Shown here: positions 19,736-33,587 of the stretch, one piece after another
Layout: every line of letters begins with the position of its first letter
Numbering within the stretch: position 1 is the stretch's first letter
Source of the DNA: Gymnorhina tibicen
Lineage: Eukaryota > Chordata > Aves > Passeriformes > Artamidae
Reading direction: 5' to 3'
NCBI GenBank assembly: GCA_013399875.1
Contig: VXAZ01004042.1
Coordinates: 1,086,330 to 1,150,329 of the forward strand
Length of the DNA stretch: 64,000 nucleotides
Program-made: the position numbers and the translations under genes
Notes under the pieces: generated by a model
What the model saw: the letters and a program-made list of their open reading frames with translations, nothing else
What the model was told of the DNA's origin: nothing
Databases searched by the model: none

Positions 19736-22700
19736 TATCTCCTCTTGTATCACATTATTTGGTAGAAACAAAGAATGAGTTCCACAAAGACTAACAGAGA
19801 CCATCACTTTTCCTGATCAGTCTGGCCCTCATGAAATGACAAATTGTTCAAGTGATGCTGGAAAGTGGACACATGCAAAATTTGGGAAAAAAAATACCGA
19901 ATTCTATTATAAACGAATTCAAATAAGTTTTAACACTGCTGTTAACATGCTTAAACCAGAACCATCACATACATGATAGGGACAAAATAAAGATTCAACA
20001 TTAGTCTGTTCAGTGGCAGACTTCATCAAGTAAATTTGTGAGAGTACAAGTTAAAAAATGATATGGTCTTCCTAAAACAATTAGTAAAATCGTCACATCT
20101 CATGAGAAGAAACACACTAGCTTAATCAACCATTAATCTGACACCAAACTGCAAATTATTCTAAAACTATGATGCACCAGAGTAATGTATCGTAAAACTT
20201 TTATTTCCATAACTTAAACTGCTTCTATGGACACATCAATTATTTCCACACTTTATTTTCACTATAGATATGGAAAAAATGTGAAGAATTAGGGGAAAAT
20301 AATTTTTTACTCTTTTCTGGAAAAGTTTCAGTTACCATCACGACCTTTGCATGCAATTATTAAAAAACAAACAAACAAGTCCCTATGTGTAAGGAGCTAG
20401 CTAAGATCCTCACTGCACTAGACAATATACATTGTACATCTTTCCAAAGAGGGGGAAACTGGCTTCAAAAGAGATCATTAAAGAAGGCTGAAAAAGTGGT
20501 TGGAAGAAAAAGGTACTGCATAGTGAACATCTCATCACTGTCAAACTGAAATGAATGCATGCAGTTTGCATAACAGCTGATTCTACCCAGCAATAGTTCC
20601 TTTGATGGACAGGTTAATGTTTAGCCTGGTAATGTACTTCTTTCCAAACATAATACCTACAAGACTGTTAACTCTGTTCTTAATAATGTCTCCAAAGAAT
20701 TGATTGTGAAAAGGTATAACCTTATGGCATTCGGCAGATTGAACTTCCCATTTGAGAGGCTACAGTAATTCAGCAACACTTTTAACTTTTCACTACCCTT
20801 CTTTATATCTGACAAGGGTGAAGACTGACATTTTAATAGTTGCTTTGGAATTTAGGAGAAAACCCATCTGACATCCCTATGCTTTTCATTGCAGATGAAG
20901 CTAAAAACAGGTGAAAGGCTTCACCTCCAGCAGATGGTTGGACAAACCTCAGCGCCGGACTCAATACATCCTTTGTAGAGAACTCAGCTGAAGTGGACAG
21001 AAAATACCCCTGGAGAATTAAGTCTGCAAGTGTTGTGAGAAACCTTACAAGGAAACATCAAAGAAACTTCAAACCCAGTAATCTTCAGTATATTTGACTG
21101 ATCTACAAATCTAAGGCACTGCTCGACCTGTCTACAAACCTCTTCAAGAAAATAATTTTCCCTTGGGCTAGAAAAGTGATATTTGGACTCTGTGAAATTT
21201 AGACTCTGACTACACTTCAAGTCCAGTTTTGCATAAATTAATTCAACTTCAGTGAGGTAATCTGTAATAACATAAATTATTTTGGACACTGTACTAAGCA
21301 AGGTAAAACATTCTCCCTTTTAAATGTTTCTCATCTCAGGACAATGACGCTTGAATTTCCTGGACAACTTACCAACCTAAAGAAGCACAGCCTGAGGACC
21401 ACACCAAACTATTGGGAAGGAGGGTTCCCATCTGTCTGTGCAGAAAAAGAAGTCTCAGAGCTCCAGTACCAAATTCCTGGTCTCCAGGTCTACGAGGATT
21501 TTCATCTTACAAGGAAAAATATGCCAAGCAGCACCACTTCAAACCCATTATACAGCTATAATACACCAGAAAATAGTTTGGACCTGAATTAAACCACCAA
21601 CATAAAGCACTCCAAAAGCCCTGAGCATACACAGTACATAGTATGAGTAACATGCTTACTCATGAAGAACTAAACTGCTCCAGGTCCTCTTAAATCCCGA
21701 AATTCCCTGAAATTCAGTTAATATGTTTGCTGGGATTACTTGGCTCCCATATTGACACTGCATTGTCATGGAACTCTCTCTGGCTTGGTCCTTGCTTTTG
21801 CTATTGCTTTCTCTTTAAAGGATGGTCTACAAACTCTGCTGAACACTCTCACCATATGTTCAAAACCCAGTATTAATTTATGAGTGACTCATGAGCATGT
21901 TGATACTGTGGGATTCAGACCAATAGTACAATGAATGCCTGGAGAATGACTAACAACAAAAATTTCTCCACTCTATCCAGGCCTTGGATTTCAAGAAAGT
22001 GCTCAGATCTGTCAACTACTGTAGAAGAGCACCACATTCTGATGAGACTCCTGGCCAAGGAACTACATTCTGATTATAAAGGGTTATTTTCATTTCACTG
22101 ACACACCACACTCTACATCTCTAGCTAAATTTTTGTCAGTAGTGCTTCCTCCTGATTCTACCCTTAAGATAGCAATTATTTATGTAGAGAAAAAAGTATT
22201 TCCTGTTGTGTAGGAAGCGTCAAATTTTACAAAGTTCTGGGGTATCCTTCAGGATGAAAAGAAGATTCAGTGCAAGAGATTGTTATTCTGTGTACCCCCT
22301 GATAAATAACTTCTGTTTAGTCACCGTTAGCAACAAAACCCACCACGTTCATTAAAAAAATATCAGCAACCAGAAAAAAGAGATGAAAGAGGACTTTGTA
22401 CTAAGCTGTTTGTTGAATAAGAATAATTTATATAGGCAGCAGCTATGTATTTGTGCATTGCGAAACTCAGGAGCACAACGCATGATATACAAGAACAGTA
22501 TGTCAGAAGAAGACTTGAATTTTTAATTATAGAGTCAAGCAAACCAGTATAACACAGTCATTATTCTGAATGTGCTAACAACATACAACCTGGAAATAAT
22601 AGAATAAATAAACGTAAGGGTTTATTACAGCCATCTAACTCTTAAAAGAGAAGACCCAATTTGTATAAATAAAAAATCCCACCTCCTCCAAACCAAAAAT

Positions 22701-24155
22701 ATTCCCTGAATACAGAAAGTTGTATCTTATCTCCATCAGAAATTTTCAGTGAAATATTATCAAATGGAAAAGCATAAGAAAAATCTCTAATAGCAATAAC
22801 CACCTAGAAAAGTAGATCAACATGAGAATCATCAGAAACACGAAAAGATTCATGTAGCCTTATTGCAGTAAGCAAACATCATTTTACATAATTTAAATCA
22901 CATCCTAAAATTGGTATTTTATTCCCACTCTCACAGCAAGGATCTGACAGCCAGTTCTTGCTTGTCAGTGATGAAAGAGTAAGGAAATTGTCTTAAATAC
23001 CTTTCCTGAAATTACATTAATGGTATTTAAAAGAAACAAAACACTCTTAAAATCTTTGTTCCAACTTTAAGCAATTACTAGAACAAGCAGGCATTTTCCA
23101 GACTTCAAGATTGTTACTTTTAAATAGGCTAACTTAGGAAGGAAAGAAACTCAAATCCATCCAAGAGCAAAAGCAGCAGAAAGAACTTCTCCTTCACCGA
23201 TGAAAACAAACTGCCATCTCCTCACTAAAATGTACTGAGTACTAGAAGTTTACATAGCTAAATCCATTGAGGGGTAAATCAAAAGACGTCAGATGATTCA
23301 GAGAGCCCATCAGAGGGCTTCTTGATGTGGGGAGAGCACTCAAGGGAACCAGCATTGCATAAAGCACTCCTTTGGGCTTGTTTTCATGTGCAGGACCAGT
23401 GTGGGAAGGTACAGACCTCCAGCGTTCTTCAGCCAGATTGTTCTTAGGACTAATCCTCACTTTTACGCCAGCTTTTCAAGAGAGGAAGAGTCATGTAACA
23501 CCACATAAACATTCTCAGGAAAATAAAAAAAGCCCTGCCTTTTTTCTCATTATCCATGCCAAAAAGGACAGGGATTCAACTGCATAATAAATGACTGAAT
23601 CTTAAAAATGTTAGGTATTCTGAAACAAACAACTGTACCTATCTCTCCCAATAGGCAGTACCTCTCTGTTGTATGGCACTGCAAGAAAACTTGCATGACA
23701 AAGATCATGAACACTGAAGTTTTAATATAGTGGTACTGATTAATTCAGAAAAAAATAGTCTATTAGAAAACTGATCATTCCCCCAAAGCTGGGTTTAAAT
23801 ATCACAGGTCTGTGGAGCTGCTGTGATTGCAGATGGGAAGAGGGCAATCCTGGAAAGACCAGTTTTTAGTTACACGCCACTAGATCACATTTACTATGAG
23901 GTTCGGGCACAATTTGATTTTCCACTAACGTGCCTCCACTAAAGATTCAACGGATTTAGGTCACAACCAACCAATTTTCTACACAGTTCCTGGTCCCTGA
24001 AAACAATTCAGAAAAATGATGATTCACAGGAAATCAAAACATTAACTTCAGGTTATAAGAAACTTAGAAAATGAAGGATGGATTTTTTTTTCTGCCTATG
24101 TATACAATGCAAAGGTATCTAAAAGCATTACAAGTTAACAGCTTTGGAAAGACCT

Positions 24156-24171
24156 TTTTTTTTTTTTTTTG
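24156..24171. repeat. Poly-T run
   Basis: An uninterrupted run of about 16 T within AT-rich intron. Confidence 0.85.
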
Positions 24172-25818
24172 TAGTTTAAACATCAGTCACTGGCTACTGC
24201 TAAAGGGGTGATACCAGACTGATGAACTACTAGTTCAATTTGGTACGGCAAGCCTTGCGCTCCTCTGATGTCAAAGTGAACTGCATTGCTGACACACGTG
24301 CACCCAGGCTCTCTCAGGGCTCCTTCTCCCATCAGTGGACAAGGTGTTTAAGTGATAATTTGTTAACGCTTCGATGAGCTCCATGTGTAAATCCTCTGCA
24401 GCACCGACGGAAAAAGCAGAAGGGAGTGCTTTGCACACGTTTTATCTAAAGCCTTGACACCACAAGAACGACTTCTTTCTTTGGGAGAGTAGCGCTAAAG
24501 ACTTCAAATTATTTTATCACTCCTTAAATTTGTTGACAAAGAAATACAATTTTTTCTCAATTGTTCTCTTTAAGAGTATATGACTTTGGGTGACAAGGTT
24601 TCACACTGCCTTGATTTTCATAGCACATTTTTTCTTCCAAGCTGCACAAAATGAAATGCAATAGAACAGAATATGATTTGTTTCTAATTACTATTGCCCA
24701 AATGCACAAAAAAGGACAAAAGATTTAATGGAAGAAATACCCTAAATAGCAAACTTGTGGATTTTCAGAGAATTTAGCAACAGTCCTATTCTGCTACCAC
24801 AAAGAAAATGCAAACCCCAAAATGCAAAAAATTATTTAAAAAAGAAAACTGAGGAAAAATAAAAAACCACCAACCCGAAACGCAGTGAGAAATACACACA
24901 AACTGTTGACTGGAAAAGCCTAAGTGGTAGACTAATTTTCTAAGGCTGAAAACGAATCTAAAGCAATTGAAAACTAAGTTAAGTCTTGCTTCATACCAAG
25001 TTTATAGCAGGATCTTCTAATATATTCTGTGTATGTAATACACTAAAAAAAAAGTCCTAGATTTAATAGCCATGTCTTCTTTTTAAAACTCGCAACTCAA
25101 GCGAGCAATTGTCACGTCTTCTGTCAGGTGTTATTTTCATCAAGCTGCTTTTTGTGTTTAAACTTGAAAATCCTTTCAAACTAATCCCAATCCCATCCTA
25201 GTCAGTAAATCCAACCACTCCTGTGGCAAGGCAAGTCTTTATTACCTAGCTCTGTACATCAGAAGTTGAATTGCTGCAGAGCAACCGCTAATAACCTCAT
25301 TATCCACTAGGACCATGCAGATGGTAGGGCACAGAATCTACACAAGGGATGCTTAAAATTAGTTGTGAGGTTTTAAAACTGGTGTTCTGCAAAGCAGAAA
25401 TTCAAATAAATTAGTAAGTCCCTTAATAAGCATAAATGGATGCAAGTTTGGCTTATTATTTTTGTATTTTAGTAGGACTGAAACAGAGAAGAAATGCTAA
25501 AAGAAAAATTATGAATTCGCATGTGTCACTGACTTGGATGCAACATGGAGCCTAGACCGACCAATAATTTATTGTCCCAAACCAGGCATTGAAAGACCAT
25601 GTTAAATGCTACTATTATTCATTCTATGACCCGTCACAGGATACAAAATTCACTTCAGAATCTCACTTTACTTTCTTTCTATCCAGAAGGCTCGCGTGGA
25701 ACAATTTTAAGGCACATTTTAAGTTGGTCAGTGCAACCTCCATGTTCCCCAATTCCCACGTAACACATTAATCACCCTTCAGTGAATCACAGAGAGAAAT
25801 AAAAACATGCCCTGCTTA

Positions 25819-26064
<246 letters not shown>

Positions 26065-27799
26065 CTAGACCTGTCTGAGCACCAAATGAGCTAGAACTTC
26101 TCATCCTGGACAGAGATAATTTGCAATGACAGCTCTGCCTAATGACCAACTTTCTAACCCCTTTACACTGCACCCCCCATGGTGCCCTGTCAAATTTCAA
26201 ATCCTTCAGCAGAAAATTGGTGAAAAAAAAACATTCCATTTTGGTGTCTCTTTGTTGGATAATTTCTTAAACAGACAATTGGGCTGTTTTCAATATCATC
26301 AGCAGACAGCTGGGCCATCTTACCCACACTGACAGCTGAACACAACAAGGCCCTTTTCAGGAGCATGGAACAGGAACTCTCACTTGGAATTGGACTGCTG
26401 CTGCCACAGTGGTACAACTTGCTTTCAAATGCAATCATCACACTCTGAAGTTTTGTAGTTAGGAACAAAAGAAAAACCACAAAAGTTGTCAGACTTCACC
26501 GTAATTTTGAGTTCTTTGCTCTGCCTTTCCCGACTGCAGAGTAAAGAGATCTTAAATGCTTCCTTCAGCCTGGAAGCTCATCTAATCTCTTGCTGCAGCA
26601 TCCAGGCAGAGACACAAAAACCAGAACTGGCAAGACCTGGGGTGCCCCCCACTCCAGCCCTCAAACCCCTGGAGCTGCTGGGTCCCTGCCCACCACAGCT
26701 GCAGCCAGACTCTCCAGGGCATCACAACACAGATGAAGTATGTGGTGGAACTGATGGAGGCAGGCTGCTTGGCCACATGCACAGGAGAGCAGACTGCATA
26801 TAGAGCCACCTGCCCACCCCAGCTCCTCTCCTTCAGAAGACTGCCCTGAGTGTCTTCCCAACCCAGCCTTTGCTTGCAGAAGCTGGTCATCCCTTGTTTT
26901 TCTACACTTGCCTCTCAGATTTTTCAAAAAGACAAGAAAAACTCAAGTTCTCCTTGGTGAGCCCCAGAGAATCAGAGCTCAGGGGAAAGCAGCACCCACG
27001 AGAGTCAAAGAAAATAATTTGGTATCATCTAGCTGGATTTACCCACTCCATCAGCCACAGGCAGCTCTGCTGTCAGCATAGCCCCCTGGGAATGAGGAAA
27101 ACAAGTACCTGTGTACTCACAGGTCACTGTGGATGCCCAATTTAGCAGGGCCCAGTTGCTCCCCACAGAGATAAGAGACTCCCCACACCACGGCCCAATC
27201 CTCACACCATCCAGCCTTCCTGCTGCCCTTAAAGTTCTTAGTTCACCTGGGCTCCAGCACCGTGCTGGTCTCTCAGCAATGCTATCAAGGTGCTTTGCCA
27301 AGACCATTAAACCAGTTCACCTGAACATCATGAGCTAAATTCACCTCTATTAAAAAGTAAACAACTATTAAAAAATAGACGTATTTTGTAGAAAAGTAGT
27401 ATGAACTCAGATATCAAAACATTAGCTCTTCTCACCAAAACGCCTCTTCATACTGAAGCATATCGTTAAATCTTAAAAACAATGTCCTTACACAAATCCC
27501 ACAGCATTTATTTCATATGTGTCGAAATACACTGGGGACCAGATACTCAAAGACACTGAGCATGTTGCAAACTGTTGCAAAAATTTGAAGCCACTGGGAA
27601 TGCTTATTCCAAGTACTGATCTCCAAACGAGCACAAGAGGAGTAGTTCATACTTTCAGGAATTACAATAACAAGCAACATGTTTGTTACTTGCTTTTTCT
27701 TTTTGAAACAGCTGTCCATTATTAATCACTTCACCCGCAGTCCCCAAGAAATGTATGCTATGAAGGAGTTTAAGAAATCTGCTTCAAGGGCTATGAAGC

Positions 27800-27950
27800 T
27801 CTGCCCCGCTCTCCCCAGCAGAGGCTTTGAAGTGAGCCCACGGGCTGACGGCTCCTGACACGCGGGCGCTGGCGCGACGCCCAGGCCATGGGGGCGGAGG
27901 GTTGCGAAACCCCGCATTACACTTGAGGAGACCGCGATCGGGAGGTCGCA
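27800..27950. other. CpG-rich intronic patch
   Basis: A short GC-rich block contains many CpGs (for example GACACGCGGGCGCTGGCGCGACGC and ACCGCGATCGGGAGGTCGC). It ends abruptly and is followed by AT-rich DNA with homeodomain-like TAAT and ATTA sites. It could be a small unmethylated island or enhancer, or the remnant of a GC-rich insertion. No transcript evidence is available. Confidence 0.5.
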
Positions 27951-29257
27951 GACTCTGTAAAAATTAGTATTTGTGTTCAAAGCCATCATCTGTTTAATAT
28001 AAATGAGATATTTAATGAAGTTCCAAATTGTAGACTTATCTCTCCCAGTTTGATAAGCACCAGGGAGATTTACTGCATCGAAGGGTCAACACAATTACAA
28101 TTGGAGGCACGTCAAGCTGCGGGAGAATAATAAACTTGCAGTGCAAGTGAATTAGACTCAATAAGGTTTAAATTGTGAAATGAGGATTTGTTTTATTAGT
28201 TTTTTTAAATTGCAGATTACAACTGACAGCTTTACTGAAAAGTAAATTAAACAATATTTGTAGACTCTGTTATAAAGGAATCTGAGGCAAATTTGAAAAG
28301 AAATGTCAACTTCTGAAACACTTCACGGAAAAAAGAGCATAGCAACATTATACTGCTTGAGAGCTTAAACTTGCATGATAAAAGTACTAAATTATGAACT
28401 ACCCTTTATTTCACTGCCTTTAAATAAGGTGTGAAAATATCAAAGTGCTTTGGGATTTATTCTCCCAGTGCTATACTGATGACTTTACGTAACAAGTGTC
28501 CAGCTTTTAGTGAGCCATATCACAGTCCTTCTTCATGTGACAAGCCATCAACTTTTAGACTCATTTGTAGAAAGATCTCAAGAGATTTTCAGAAAGACAC
28601 TGACAAGAAGATCGTTCTGAATCTAAGAAATATACAGAAATTCACTCCTGGTAATACAATAAAGCACAGGGTAAATAAAAGAAACATCAGGAGTGTTGCA
28701 TTTATATGGCCGTGTTTTGTAAAGTGAATCACATATTTTATAATTTCCATGAGTAAAACTTTTTCCATTTCTTATTAGCATCTCAAAAGATGGGTTTAAA
28801 CAAAGGCATTGACAGCCAGCTACACAAATATTTTACAAAAAGATACAATGCCTTTTATAAAATACAAAAAATTAGACAACTGTCTTCCACAAAAAAACCA
28901 AAAAGTCTTTTCCTTACATTGTTAACAGAAAGTTTGTGCAAGAAGAAAACCATAGAATTTGGAAACAGTGTTGTGGGAAAGACAAACAGTCCAACAGTCC
29001 AAAGAAAGACTGAAGTTCAAATAGACTTGTTCTTCCTGATGCATTTCTAACAAAGAGCTGGAATTACACATTCTAGTTCCTTCTCTTAGCCAGTCTCAGT
29101 GCTTTCTGGTATAATTTGATTTGATAACTGATAAAGAGTGGGTAACATAAACAAAGTTGTAGAAATTCCTAACTTCATTAAAGGCCTGGCAAGGAAAGAA
29201 ATCTGCATGGCAACTGGCCCCCTATCAGCAGCTGCTGGAGCACTCCTTGGAGTGCCA

Positions 29258-29645
29258 GTTCAGAGTCACAGACCAACTGAGGGTGGATGAAACCACTGGA
29301 GATTGTCTAATCCAACCTCTTGCCCAAAGCAAGGTCAGCAAGAGCAGGTTTCACAGTGCCCTGCCCAGCTGGATTTTGAATACCCCCAAGATCACAGTCT
29401 CCTCAACTTCCCAAGGCAAGTTGTGCCAGTGTTGACCTCTAAGAAGAATTTTTTTTCTTATGTGTAAAGAAATTTCTTGTATTTTGTTTGTGCCTGTTGC
29501 TCTTGTCCTGGCACTGGGCAGCTCTAAAGAGTCCAGATCAGTCTTGTTTATTACTTTATTACTCCCATCAGGTATTTATAGACACTGACTGGCAAGATCC
29601 CCCTGATCCTTCTCTCTAGACTGAAAAGAGAGTTGCCTCTCTGGA
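29258..29645 (-). mobile_element. CR1 LINE 3' fragment
   Basis: The plus strand reads as the reverse complement of a CR1 3' end. Landmarks are GTCTAATCCAACCTCTTGCCCAAAGCAAGGTCAGC, GCCCTGCCCAGCTGGATTTTGAATA, TCCCAAGGCAAGTTGTGCCAG, GCCTGTTGCTCTTGTCCTGGCACTGGGCA and GATCCCCCTGATCCTTCTCTCTAGACTGAA. The copy is 5'-truncated and diverged, in minus orientation. Confidence 0.85.
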
Positions 29646-31185
29646 TCCTAGAACTGATCTATACTAAATGATCATATTTGTAAAAATAAATAATTTTATT
29701 TGTGCAATAAAACTTCCCATGCTACAGATTGCCTGTAGCTCCTTTTCTCTCCATTCTCTTAAAATAAAAAGAGAAACAAGATTAAATTTTTTTAAAATAA
29801 AAAAGGTCTCTACCCTGACCCCTGAAATCGTTCAGATAAAAACCAGCTGTTTGCTAAAGCACTGTCTGTACTAACTAGCCCAGCTGCTGCTTATCTAGAT
29901 GATAAAAGGACAAATAATGTGGTTCTTTTTACTTAAACACCACCATCCATCCTATCTGAAGTTATGCACTTAAATATGAAAAAAGTTTATGCACAAGAAG
30001 AGTGCCAAAATATTCAAAGCATAAACAAACTTTTTTTTAAAAGAAACAAGAATCAGACTCCCTTTCTCCTTCACAAAGTAAATTATCCAAATATAGGCAT
30101 GCAAGTGTTATGGATGTTAAAGAAGTCAGTATACAAATTTGCTATTTATTGCACTGCATCAAGAATACTGAAGCTCTTTGTTTCACACAGAATTATTCTC
30201 CAGGCTTTCTTTTTTCTTTTCTTATCTGTGTACTGTGGTTAAGATGTCCAAAATACTCCAGCTTCCTTTTTCAACATAGATACTTTTAAAATACTACTAG
30301 TCTATATCAAGGCATCAATATCAAAGGCATTAAAGAAAGTAAGTTTTCATGGGACTGGACTAAATTTTCATTTTCTGAGTTGAAAACTGGCTAAAGAATT
30401 GGACACAAAGATTGATCTTCAGGATGGAGAAGAGTTATAGATTCCCCCAGGAATGAGAGCTGGGAACAGCTTAAGCTGATAAACAGCTTTATCAATGAGT
30501 TGGAAATGGGAGTGAACAGGGAAATCACCGTGTTTGGAGAAGATGCTAAAGACTTTTTGACAGTTAAATTCCAAAAGGTCATCACAAGACTCATCTAGTG
30601 AGAAAGAAAAAAACAAAGCTGTCATATAAATTTCAAAGTAGGTAACTAGGTAATGCATGCAGGGGAAAATGATGCTGAATATTTTATACTTGCACACATA
30701 CTGGAAATTAAAAGATGCTTGCTTGTTTCTCTTATAATGAAACCACTCATTTGCAAAGTCTCTCTCACTGACCTATCAGTCAATTTATTTAATGAATGAT
30801 GAGGTCCTTATATGGTCTGGAATCATGACTCTCTCTGTTTCATAGTTTGCTCATTTTCAAGTGGAGAAAAAGATGAACAGACATGCATGAAAAAATTTGG
30901 GGATCTGCAAATCATTTGCAAACCTTCATTTCAGGTAGGTTTGGCAAAACATTCATTCTGTCAAAAAAAAAGTGGGGGGGGTGGGTCTAGACAAGAAAAA
31001 CCTTAGAAATTTCTCATTTTGAGAAAAATGGTGACGCTCTCTCACTTAATGGCAGACAAGTGCAGCCTGCCTGTGACATGAACAGACAAGCAATCTGTGT
31101 CTCTAAGCTGTCCAGGTTGCAGGACTGAAAAGCGCAGGATTCCAAAAGTAACAATTACCTTTATTTTCTTGAATCAGCACATGGA

Positions 31186-31258
31186 GCCGCCAGCTGCAGT
31201 CGTGCCTGGCAGTCGTGCCTGAGCGCTGAGCACGTTCTGGTGATGCAGCCGCCAGCTG
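31186..31258. repeat. Local repeat cluster: 13-bp tandem copy flanked by 11-bp direct repeats
   Basis: GCAGTCGTGCCTG occurs twice in tandem at 31196-31208 and 31209-31221. The 11-mer GCCGCCAGCTG occurs at 31186-31196 and again at 31248-31258. Origin unknown; it may be replication slippage. Confidence 0.85.
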
Positions 31259-33207
31259 TTTGCCCATACAGGCTAATCATAACAGCATCACTAATTAACA
31301 GAACATGGCACAAGGAGCTCCACTGTTTCTCCTTAAGTCTGAGCAATTTAAAAAATTTCAACCCTGAGTTAAAGATCTAAAAAGATGATGGGCACCTCTT
31401 CTGAAAAATGAGGTGTTAAAAACTGGCCATACATGAATATCAAGTCAATATTATTGTTATTCTCTCCATTTTTCTCACTGTTTTCACAGCTTTGGAACTG
31501 TATCTTAAAGAGCCTCTCCACACTTATGTAGGAAAGTTGATGAGTTAACATGCAAGGCTGGAAGACATAGAACATGGAAAACATAGAACAGAATGTTTAA
31601 CTTTTTTGAAATGGGGGGCAAAGGAACCCCAGATATAGCCAAATCCCAAATGAAATGTTTTTGTTACAGTAATCTAACAATGTCCATCAAATATTCAGTG
31701 TGTGATTTTGTCTGAAGTGGATAAGATATTAAATACAGTTTTGCAAGGTTTGTAGTAGTGCAGCTTGCAGAATTCTTATATCGCTGTACTCTGTATAGAC
31801 ATAATGCAAACAGGAGAAAAACTCAGATGAACAGCTTTGGCTTGGAGTTCATTCGTAACTAACATTCACTGCATGCTTATATCAATATTTACTACAAGAC
31901 AATTCACTTAAAAACATGGATGGATTACACACTATCTCCTGGTGAGTCAATGAAAATTCTTTCTACAGGCAAATCTTCAGTTCAGCAAAACCACAACAGC
32001 ACAAAATCTCTTTTTACCTTCTGGGAAGTTTGTGATCTCTTTTGAGTCTAAAGTAATGGAAGGGCTGATGATATAAATGATCTCTTCCCTGCCTCTTTGA
32101 AGTCAAGATAATACTCTTATGGTGTTTATGTACATTTTTATTGTTACTATAATTGCTCTGAAGGCTTAGTTTACAACATGAGAACTTGTGAAGCTGTTTG
32201 AGAATAATGATGGCATGGGAAAGGAATATCTGAGGTCACTTCACAAAGTTTTGAAACAGTTTCATGTTCAAGAAGCCAAAGAAAGCTCTCTGACAAAGAC
32301 AGTGCCTCTGCAGCAAATCAGAAGTGACTGTGCCTGCCTCTCTCAGCCCAGGACAACAGAGGTTGAGCTGTCCCTCACTTTAGACAGCAACTAAAATACA
32401 AAAAGTACATGAAAATCCTAGTCTAAATTGAAACATGCAGAAACAACAATCTGCAGAACTGTGTTGTAAAATTAATGCTCCCTCCTAAGCAATTCCTAGG
32501 CTGATTATGAAAATTGACATTAAAACCAAAAGAAATGTATTCATACCATTAACTTCCTTAAAATCCAATTCAAATGCAGTTTTACTGAAGAGAGAAGCAG
32601 ACTGTGTAGCCTCAAAAGAAGTCCATTTGACTTTGCAAATGCAAAACAATTACTGGACTTGAAGGCAGGGAAAAAAGAGGCTTGGGGTTTTTTTGTTCTT
32701 TTTTGCTGTTATTTTGTTGTGGGGTTTTTTATCATCCAGAGAGCAACTGCTTTCATCATCCAGATGTTTAACACAATTCTTTTTTACACTGGCATTATCG
32801 GCCCTTTTACGGATTTCCCTTTTGAGACACTTGTGGGTGCTCCATGGCGTGGCAGGGAATCAGCCAAGCCCTGACCTCACGGGACTGACCGTACGCCGGA
32901 ACAGAGCAGCGTGAACACTGTTCTTCGTGACACACAAAAGGGAACACAGCCAAGCCAGTTCCACTTAACTGTAGTTCAGACTAACAAGAAACAAAGCTAT
33001 GTTTTTGTCCATAAAGTGGGCACATACAATGCTGAATCAACAAAGGAAAGAAATCAGTTGGACCGGATTTTTTTTTATCTGCTGTTTTTTTATGGTGACT
33101 CCTCTGAAGAACAAAAAAAGGGAGAAGAGCATAAAAAACACCAGGGAAATACTTTCTCAAAAGTTAAACATTTCTTTTTGTATTTAATAAAACCAGTAGA
33201 CTCCCAT

Positions 33208-33587
33208 TTCTGAGGAGCTGGTAGTGTTTAGCCTGGAGTACAGAGAAGGCTGAGGAGAGACCTTTTTGCTCTCCACAACTGTCTAAAAGGAGGATTTAGG
33301 TGGGGGTTGGTCTCTTCTCCCAAATAACAAGTGATAAGATAAGAGGAAACAGTCTCCAGTTGTGCCAGGGAAGGTTTAGACTGGACATTAGGTAAAATAT
33401 TTTATGGAAAGTGTAGTCAAGCTTTGGAACAGGATGCCCAGGGAAGTAGCTGAGTCACCATCCCTGCAAGTCTTTAAAACATGTGTAGATAAGGCACTTG
33501 GGGACATGGTTTAGGGATGGACTTGGCAGTGCTGGGTTAATGGTTGGAGTCAATGGCCTTCAATCTAAATGATTCTGTGCTTCTATG
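33208..33587 (+). mobile_element. CR1 LINE 3' end with terminal octamer-like repeat
   Basis: This is in sense orientation. It shows TAGCCTGGAGTACAGAGAAGGCTGAGGAGAGACC, AGGTTTAGACTGGACATTAGG, GGAACAGGATGCCCAGGGAAGTAG, GAGTCACCATCCCTGCAAGT, GGGACATGGTTTAGGGATGGACTTGGCAGTGCTGGGTTAATGGTTGGA and finally GATTCTGTGCTTCTATGG. The last part corresponds to the ATTCTRTG repeat that ends CR1 elements. It is 5'-truncated; only the 3' untranslated part remains. Confidence 0.93.

Noticed and set aside
19439..19807. 122-codon minus-strand frame
   Set aside because: It spans a CR1 3' fragment and has no gene-like features.
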